9,428 nt of DNA from the NCBI GenBank assembly GCA_034437075.1, contig DAOTVD010000271.1:1-9428 (forward strand), given 5' to 3'. This stretch comes from DAOTVD01 sp034437075. Its GTDB lineage: Bacteria > Chloroflexota > Anaerolineae > Aggregatilineales > J027. The notes beneath the pieces were generated by a model. The model was not told the origin of the DNA. It ran no database searches and was given only the letters and a program-made list of their open reading frames with translations. Positions 4,946 through 9,428 of this stretch are shown here, piece by piece. The number at the start of each line of letters is the position of its first letter. The first letter of the stretch is position 1. The position numbers and the translations under genes were made by a program.

Positions 4946-6210
4946 TCGTCTGCGGGTTGGCTCAGCCGCCGATGCACAACGCTTTCGTGAGTGGGCAACG
5001 TAAATAAAAATGTGGTGCCTACGCCTAGCTCACTCTCTAACCACATATCCCCGCCATGGGCTTCCACAATGCGCTTAGCGATGACCAAGCCTAATCCCGT
5101 ACCCTGGGCTTGCTCTGCCGTATCCGACACGCGAAAGAATTTCTGAAACATCCGCTTTTGGTCCTCTTCCGAGATGCCCAAGCCTGTATCCTGTACGCTG
5201 ATGAGGCAGTATTCTTGCGAAGCGTCTACATAGCGCGCCGCAGCGATTACCTCGCCACCGCTAGCTTTGTTGTATTTGATAGCATTGGTCATCAGGTTGA
5301 GCAATACTTGCTTGACCTTGCCCCGGTCGGCATGCACGTTCACCGCATCACCCTGGGTTTTCAGCGTTACATGTTTGTCTTCGGCCTGGTGCGAGACAAC
5401 CTGCAAGCTTTCTTGGATGAGCACTACAATGTCGAAATCTTCCAGTTCCAGGCGCGCGCGGCCCGATTCTAACCTGGCGAGGTCTAAAAAGCTGGTGGTT
5501 AAGCTGATGAGGCGTTCAATTTCACCACTCATGGTGCGTACGACATCTTCGCGCGCTTTTTCCGCCAGCGTCGGGCGCAAGAGTAGATTCGCGCTTAGTT
5601 TAAGTGCCGACAGCGGGGTGCGCAGTTCGTGCACCATTTCGGCTACGAAGTCATTTTGCTGGAATAGCCGCGCGTTTTCGATGGCAATGGCCGCTTGGGC
5701 CGCCAAGGCCGACAGCGTATTCACATCGTCTTCCGTCCAGGGCTCGTCCTCATTGATCTTGTTGATGACTTCCACCACGCCGATTACTTTACCGTGGGCA
5801 ATCATCGGGACGCCCAGCAAGTTTTTGGTCTCGAACTGAATCGTCTGGTCAACCTTATTGAAAAAACGGTCATCCGTTTTGGTGTCTTCCACTAGCACCG
5901 GCTCGCCATGGGTCGCAACCCAGCCTGCCAGGCTACCTTCCATCGGGACGACAATTTCTTCCATCGCGCCACCACTCAGGCTAGACGAAGCCTCGAAACG
6001 TAATTCGCCTGAGTTGGGGTCAATTAACAGAATAGAGGCTTGTTCAGTGCGGGTTAATTCGCAACTGGCGTCAATGATGCGTAACAACAAGGTGTTTAGG
6101 TCTAAAACGGAATTGAGCTGCCGTGTGATTTCCATCAGGCGCTCGTAGCGAGCCATCAATTGAAGATATTTGCTGACTTGAAAATCGCCAGGCGTTGAGT
6201 CATTGCTCAT
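4942..6210 (-). CDS. Soluble GAF-domain sensor histidine kinase
   Basis: A 422-residue kinase with no membrane segment. A short N-terminal helix (about 10-35) leads into a GAF domain (about 35-182; SILLIDPNSGELRFEAS, GVPMIAHGKVIGVVEVINK). HisKA follows, with H194 in VHELRTPL as phosphoacceptor, then a HATPase_c domain with the N box NLMTNAIKYN (305-314), G1 DTGLGI (341-346), F box FQKFF (355-359) and G2 GTGLGLVIAKR (370-380). All catalytic boxes are intact, so it should autophosphorylate and pass phosphate to a receiver, plausibly that of the first gene of this operon. GAF domains bind small ligands, or sense redox or light through cofactors; the ligand is not evident and no bilin-binding cysteine could be identified. 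The start at 6210 has no adjacent ribosome-binding site: an AGGAG is displaced 35 nt upstream across a possible hairpin. A shorter start at M19 (6156) is possible. It lies 60 nt downstream of the sirtuin gene. Confidence 0.93.
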   Translation of the reverse strand: MSNDSTPGDFQVSKYLQLMARYERLMEITRQLNSVLDLNTLLLRIIDASCELTRTEQASILLIDPNSGELRFEASSSLSGGAMEEIVVPMEGSLAGWVATHGEPVLVEDTKTDDRFFNKVDQTIQFETKNLLGVPMIAHGKVIGVVEVINKINEDEPWTEDDVNTLSALAAQAAIAIENARLFQQNDFVAEMVHELRTPLSALKLSANLLLRPTLAEKAREDVVRTMSGEIERLISLTTSFLDLARLESGRARLELEDFDIVVLIQESLQVVSHQAEDKHVTLKTQGDAVNVHADRGKVKQVLLNLMTNAIKYNKASGGEVIAAARYVDASQEYCLISVQDTGLGISEEDQKRMFQKFFRVSDTAEQAQGTGLGLVIAKRIVEAHGGDMWLESELGVGTTFLFTLPTHESVVHRRLSQPADD

Positions 6211-6219
6211 ACGACATCT

Positions 6220-6250
6220 GCAACACGACCGCCGCCGCGTTGCTTCTCCT
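6220..6250 (-). promoter_or_regulatory. Displaced ribosome-binding site with intervening hairpin before the GAF kinase gene
   Basis: On the - strand an AGGAG (6250-6246) is followed after 2 nt by an inverted repeat, GCAAC (6243-6239) and GTTGC (6224-6220), with a 14-nt GC-rich loop. Nine nt separate the hairpin from the ATG at 6210. If folded, the hairpin would bring AGGAG to an effective 11 nt from the start. The stem is only 5 bp, so this is tentative. Confidence 0.3.
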
Positions 6251-6270
6251 TTCGCTATTTCCTACAGCTA

Positions 6271-7056
6271 TCATTTTGCCAGGCGCGTGCGCACCAGATC
6301 GACCAGGCGGGGCAGCACTTCAGCTACATTCCCCTGGATGACCACGTCGGCCATTTTATCATAGGATGTCGGATGGTAGTTCACCAGAATAAGCCGTGCC
6401 CCATGGGCTAACGCTTTACGCGGAAAATCGGCCACCGGATAGACTTCCAAGGATGACCCTGCCACGAGCATCAGGTCGCAGCGCCGCGTGGCGCGTTGGG
6501 CGGATTCTAGCACGCGCGCCGGAAGCTGCTCGCCAAACAAGATCACATTCGGCTTTAAGATGGATGGTGCGCGGGGGTCGTTACACGCGCAACGAATCGC
6601 CGATTGAGCGGGGTCATCGACAAAGGCTTGCATCAAGGGCGGCAGGTCAAACCGTTTGAAACAGCTAATGCAGGTGGCTTCTCGTAAATGGCCATGCACT
6701 TCATAGACATTCTGAGAGCCAGCTTGTTGGTGCAGCATGTCGATATTCTGAGTGATGATACTCTGGAGCTTGCCCAGGCTTTCTAGCTGAGCCAGGGCCA
6801 CGTGGGCGGCGTTGGGCGTGGCGTGCAAAAAAGCCGGCGCGAGGCTACGCATCCAGGCGAAAAAGCGCTCTGGTGCTTGGCGAAACCCCGCCAGGCTGGC
6901 TACCGTCATGGGGTCGAATGTGGCCCATAAACCGGATTCCGGACTGCGGAAGTCCGGAATCCCGGAGGGGGTACTCATGCCGGCCCCGGTTAACGCGATG
7001 CTGTATTCCGCATCGCACACCAGCGCGGCGGCGCGTTCGAGCTCCGCCTGGGACAT
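6271..7056 (-). CDS. Sir2-family NAD-dependent protein deacylase (sirtuin)
   Basis: A 261-residue sirtuin, close to the usual bacterial length. It removes acetyl groups from lysines using NAD, giving nicotinamide and O-acetyl-ADP-ribose. Visible motifs are GAGMSTPSGIPDFR (24-37, NAD-binding), TQNID (102-106), the catalytic H121 in VHGHL, zinc cysteines C129-x2-C132 and C156-x-C158, NVILFGE (170-176), GSSLEVYP (200-207) and VNYHP (225-229). The segment ERFFAWMR (63-70) lacks the Y-x-x-R pair that marks class III desuccinylases and demalonylases, so a deacetylase is the better guess. The ATG at 7056 lies 2 nt after the upstream stop, with a full AGGAGG 6 nt away inside the end of the upstream gene; translation is probably coupled. 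It sits between a receiver-ATPase and a histidine kinase, an unusual place for a sirtuin that suggests a link between NAD or acetylation state and this signalling unit. The family is certain; the target is unknown. Confidence 0.95.
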   Translation of the reverse strand: MSQAELERAAALVCDAEYSIALTGAGMSTPSGIPDFRSPESGLWATFDPMTVASLAGFRQAPERFFAWMRSLAPAFLHATPNAAHVALAQLESLGKLQSIITQNIDMLHQQAGSQNVYEVHGHLREATCISCFKRFDLPPLMQAFVDDPAQSAIRCACNDPRAPSILKPNVILFGEQLPARVLESAQRATRRCDLMLVAGSSLEVYPVADFPRKALAHGARLILVNYHPTSYDKMADVVIQGNVAEVLPRLVDLVRTRLAK

Positions 7057-7058
7057 CT

Positions 7059-8198
7059 TTAGCCTCCTCGCTTGGTCAATTCCTCGGCCAATTTGCTAAT
7101 CTGCCCAGCGATGATCGATTCGGGTTGGAAGCTCGTGATAGGGGCATTGGCTTCGGCTGCTTGGTAGGCAATATCGGGTGCTGGCGAGATGATCGCGCTG
7201 ACCTCATGGTTCAGCGCACTTTCTACCTCTTGCCAGGGCATCTGTAGGTTAGATTGGGCACGGTTGGCGATGACGAGCGAGATTTTGCCCGCCCCCATGC
7301 CTAGGTTTTGCAGTTCTTCCAGGATGCTTCGCCCCAACAGGACCGCGACTTCGTTGGGCTCGATGACAAACACCAGGCGCTCGACTTCGCGCAGTAAGCG
7401 CACATTGACCCGGTTAAGCCCTGCGCCCAGGTCGTAAAGTTGATAGTCGAACATACCTTGTAGCTGGCGGTATAGCTCGCTGAGCGCGTCTAATGAATAA
7501 TTCAGTTGCACTTCTTGGGGGTTAATGGACGACAGCAACATATATAAGCCGCTTGAATGTTGGGCGATATGGTCTTGTAGCAATTGCTGGTTGATCTGGG
7601 CCATGGGCTGGCTGAGCACCGCCGCCAGGCTCTGCGCACGGGTGGCGCCCATTTGCAGCCCCAGGGTTCCTTGGCCGGGACGAATATCGACCAGCACGGT
7701 CGATCGGCTTTTGGCATAGAGCGCGCCCATGCTCGCCGCCAAGGTTGTCGTACCGACGCCACCCTTTACCCCCAGGAACCCCATAGATAACCCTTGTGCC
7801 CCCGCGCCGCTAACGTTGCGTGCGCTCTGGCGACGACCTAGCACCGCCTTTACCCGAGAGGCCAGTTCGGCAGGATGGGTGGGTTTAGTCAGATAGTCAT
7901 CTACGCCCGCTTCGAAGCCAGCCACTTTATCATCAACCAGGGTTTTGGCCGTAAACATGATGATCGGAATATCAGCAGTGGTGGGTTCTTCGCGTAAGCG
8001 TTTCGTGACTTCATAACCGCTTAGGTCGGGCATCATGACATCCAGAATAATCAGGTCTGGCTGTTCGGCATAAGCTTTTTGCAAGGCGGGTTGCCCAGCG
8101 TTGGCTGCGATGACTTCATACCCCTGGCGCTTTAACATTAACCCGATCAGCTTAAGGCTATCGGTATCATCGTCAACCACTAGAATTTTCTCTGGCAT
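7059..8198 (-). CDS. Response-regulator receiver fused to CpaE/TadZ-like ParA/MinD-family ATPase
   Basis: A 379-residue fusion. Residues 1-120 are a full CheY-like receiver: acidic pair D9/D10, phosphoacceptor D53 (LILDVMMPD), T84 and K105 (YLTKP). A short linker leads to a ParA/MinD-type domain (about 137-370) with GFLGVKGGVGTTTLA (140-154), LVDIRPGQG (169-177) and DLGAG (256-260). The P-loop keeps the signature lysine K145, but the usual GKT lysine is Thr150, as is often seen in the CpaE/TadZ branch. CpaE/TadZ proteins position Tad pilus machinery at the membrane or pole; no tad genes are visible here. Phosphorylation of D53, probably by the co-encoded GAF kinase, may control ATPase dimerisation or localisation; this is inference. 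There is no DNA-binding domain. The start MPEKILVVDD is chosen because the receiver begins at once and GAGGA lies 4 nt upstream (8207-8203). An upstream in-frame ATG at 8234 would add 12 atypical residues. It is the first gene of the - strand operon. Confidence 0.9.
   Translation of the reverse strand: MPEKILVVDDDTDSLKLIGLMLKRQGYEVIAANAGQPALQKAYAEQPDLIILDVMMPDLSGYEVTKRLREEPTTADIPIIMFTAKTLVDDKVAGFEAGVDDYLTKPTHPAELASRVKAVLGRRQSARNVSGAGAQGLSMGFLGVKGGVGTTTLAASMGALYAKSRSTVLVDIRPGQGTLGLQMGATRAQSLAAVLSQPMAQINQQLLQDHIAQHSSGLYMLLSSINPQEVQLNYSLDALSELYRQLQGMFDYQLYDLGAGLNRVNVRLLREVERLVFVIEPNEVAVLLGRSILEELQNLGMGAGKISLVIANRAQSNLQMPWQEVESALNHEVSAIISPAPDIAYQAAEANAPITSFQPESIIAGQISKLAEELTKRGG
7063..7068 (-). 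promoter_or_regulatory. AGGAGG ribosome-binding site of the sirtuin gene
   Basis: A perfect AGGAGG on the - strand overlaps the last codons of the receiver-ATPase gene, 6 nt before the sirtuin ATG at 7056. It fixes that start and indicates coupled translation of the two genes. Confidence 0.85.
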
Positions 8199-8208
8199 GG
8201 TGTCCTCG

Positions 8209-8328
8209 ATTATCCTGCTGAATGTTGTCCGCAATAGGGCGGGTATGTGGATACAGTGTCAAGTATTTGGGCAGTTTAGCACGTAAAATCGGGGGGTGCA
8301 ACACGGGCGTCCATACGTAAATATAACA
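8209..8328 (-). promoter_or_regulatory. Candidate promoter region of the receiver-ATPase/sirtuin/kinase operon
   Basis: Three - strand candidates are visible. An extended -10, TGT then TATATT (8328-8320), would give a leader of about 115 nt. A perfect TTGACA (8262-8257) lacks a good -10 at normal spacing. A GATAAT (8214-8209) ends 10 nt before the ATG at 8198, the same arrangement as at the two + strand operon starts in this window. The sequence alone does not decide between them. Confidence 0.35.
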
Positions 8329-8346
8329 ATTCGTGGGGGTCTGTGC

Positions 8347-8376
8347 TTGTCGAGTGCTTCCTCCCCGTTGTATAGT
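8347..8376 (+). promoter_or_regulatory. Candidate promoter of the PAS histidine kinase gene
   Basis: TTGTCG (8347-8352) and TATAGT (8371-8376) are spaced by 18 bp on the + strand and would give a leader of roughly 40 nt before the ATG at 8423. Two GTGCTT copies (8343-8348 and 8354-8359), one helical turn apart, overlap the -35 element. Confidence 0.45.
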
Positions 8377-8422
8377 TAGAGGCAACTTCGGCACCCAGAA
8401 AGAATTGTCAGTCAAGGCGACC

Positions 8423-9428
8423 ATGACCAATACACAGATTGACTCCGACCCGCTTAGCACAACCCAGCAGACCTATCTGGCCGCTGTGCGCCAATTGAGC
8501 ACGCAAGGCTTGACCGTTCGGAGTGCGCAATCGCTCCTAGAAGTGGCGTTGATGGTCAGTGGGCTGCCGATGGCTGGCCTTAACATTTGGCCTAGCGGCC
8601 CCCAAGCGTGGGCAGGCCAGGCCGAGCTTACCCAGACCATCGCTCAGGCGCCTTTCGCCTGGCCTGCTGGGCATGCGGATTTCCCCGATGCCGAGCCGCG
8701 CGTATGGTCGGTAGAGCAAGCGCCCGAGCCCTTGCAAGAAGCGCTACGTAGGGCTCAGATGCAAGCGCTGGTGATGTGCCCGGTTCAGGTAGCGGGGCAA
8801 AATGTCGGCGTGTTATGGCTGGTAGCCCCTGAAACGCCGGAAATCAGCCCGCAGATGGCGTATTGGCTGGAGTTAATTCTGCATCAATTGCATGTGGTGC
8901 TCTCGCAAGGCCAAGAGAACGACACGTTAGCCGTTCAGAATCAGGAATTGTTGGTGCAGGTACGGCAATTGCGCGCGATCCTAGCCAGTATGCGAGATGG
9001 CGTCATCCTGATGGATACATCCGGCACGGTGCATGAATTTAATGCCGCTGCTGAGATGATCTTGCAGGTTTCGGCAGAGGATGTGCTGGGGCAACCGTTT
9101 GAGCAGGTCGTCCAAGAGCCGGAACTGCTGGAGTTAGTCCGCAATACCCAACTTCAAGACCGGCATCGGCTTTTTCTGAGCCACGATGAGCGCCAATACC
9201 AGCCTGTCTTGCTCGAAACGCCTCATTTTGGGCATCTGCTCATTCTGGCGGATGTCAGTCACTTTAAGCGGCTCAACGACAATATGCAGATGTTTTTGCA
9301 GACAGTCTCGCACGATTTGCGCTCGCCCTTGACCGCCGCCAAAGGTTTCTTGGATATGTTACCAATGGTGGGGCAGTTGAACGAAAAGCAGGCCACCATG
9401 CAAGAAAAAATCCTCACCAGTATTGTGG
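8423..9428 (+). CDS. Soluble PAS-domain sensor histidine kinase, 3'-truncated by window edge
   Basis: An open frame from the ATG at 8423 runs without a stop to the right edge (335 complete codons). Residues about 30-162 resemble a divergent GAF domain, with ALVMCPVQVAGQNVGVLWLV (115-134) as its clearest strand pair. A short helical linker (about 165-188) leads to a PAS domain (about 189-285; MRDGVILMDTSGTVHEFNAA). HisKA follows, with H297 in VSHDLRSPL as the phosphoacceptor. The HATPase domain lies beyond the window. No transmembrane segment is present, so the sensor is cytosolic like the GAF kinase on the opposite strand. The frame reads throughout as typical sensor-kinase sequence. An AAGG 5 nt before the ATG (8414-8417) is a modest ribosome-binding site. 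It is transcribed divergently from the receiver-ATPase operon across a 224-bp gap and may act in the same pathway, which is inference. The signal it senses is unknown. Confidence 0.9.
   Translation, partial: MTNTQIDSDPLSTTQQTYLAAVRQLSTQGLTVRSAQSLLEVALMVSGLPMAGLNIWPSGPQAWAGQAELTQTIAQAPFAWPAGHADFPDAEPRVWSVEQAPEPLQEALRRAQMQALVMCPVQVAGQNVGVLWLVAPETPEISPQMAYWLELILHQLHVVLSQGQENDTLAVQNQELLVQVRQLRAILASMRDGVILMDTSGTVHEFNAAAEMILQVSAEDVLGQPFEQVVQEPELLELVRNTQLQDRHRLFLSHDERQYQPVLLETPHFGHLLILADVSHFKRLNDNMQMFLQTVSHDLRSPLTAAKGFLDMLPMVGQLNEKQATMQEKILTSIV

Noticed and set aside
5267..5839. Long + strand open frame (190 codons) opposite the GAF kinase
   Set aside because: Ser/Arg-rich antisense translation with no domain, lying over a kinase whose catalytic motifs are all intact.
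6396..6659. + strand open frame opposite the sirtuin
   Set aside because: No start signal or domain, and the sirtuin motifs on the other strand account for the region.

Overview
The window looks like a Chloroflexota chromosome, most likely Anaerolineae-like. This is inferred from gene style: paired LysM envelope proteins with long Thr/Pro-rich linkers, small HEAT-like proteins, a receiver-CpaE/TadZ-like fusion, GAF and PAS cytosolic histidine kinases, and moderately GC-rich DNA. The placement rests on recognition, not on a marker gene. No RNA genes, insertion sequences, CRISPR arrays, phage genes or gene-free stretches over 300 bp were seen.

Layout. (1) Positions 3-533 are the 3' part of livF, a branched-chain amino-acid ABC transporter ATPase cut by the window edge. 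(2) Positions 577-1565 hold three small tandem genes on the + strand, each built around one copy of the same roughly 47-49 residue HEAT-like helical module. (3) Positions 1660-4945 hold a + strand envelope operon: a zinc-ribbon/transmembrane/LysM protein, a paralogous LysM lipoprotein and a three-helix membrane protein, with overlapping or closely spaced starts and stops. (4) Positions 4942-8198 hold a - strand signalling operon, transcribed in the order receiver-CpaE/TadZ-like ATPase, Sir2-type NAD-dependent deacylase, GAF-domain histidine kinase. (5) From 8423 to the right edge, divergently transcribed, is a second soluble histidine kinase (GAF-like, PAS, HisKA), cut by the window end.

How the parts may work together. 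The two LysM proteins share the layout anchor, Thr/Pro stalk, LysM, LysM, beta-sandwich, and probably bind peptidoglycan at the outer face. One is held by a membrane helix with a cytosolic zinc ribbon and the other by a lipid anchor; the third gene may be a membrane partner. The signalling operon couples a soluble kinase and a receiver-ATPase with a sirtuin between them, which suggests cytosolic redox or metabolic sensing; this is inference.

A recurrent detail is that the first genes of the two + strand transcription units (577 and 1660) have a -10 box ending 9-10 nt before the ATG and little or no Shine-Dalgarno, so they look leaderless. Several downstream genes have good Shine-Dalgarno sites instead. 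No wholly new defence or mobile system is evident. The most unusual items are the HEAT-like triplet, the cysteine-rich LysM pair with different anchors, and the sirtuin inside a two-component operon.
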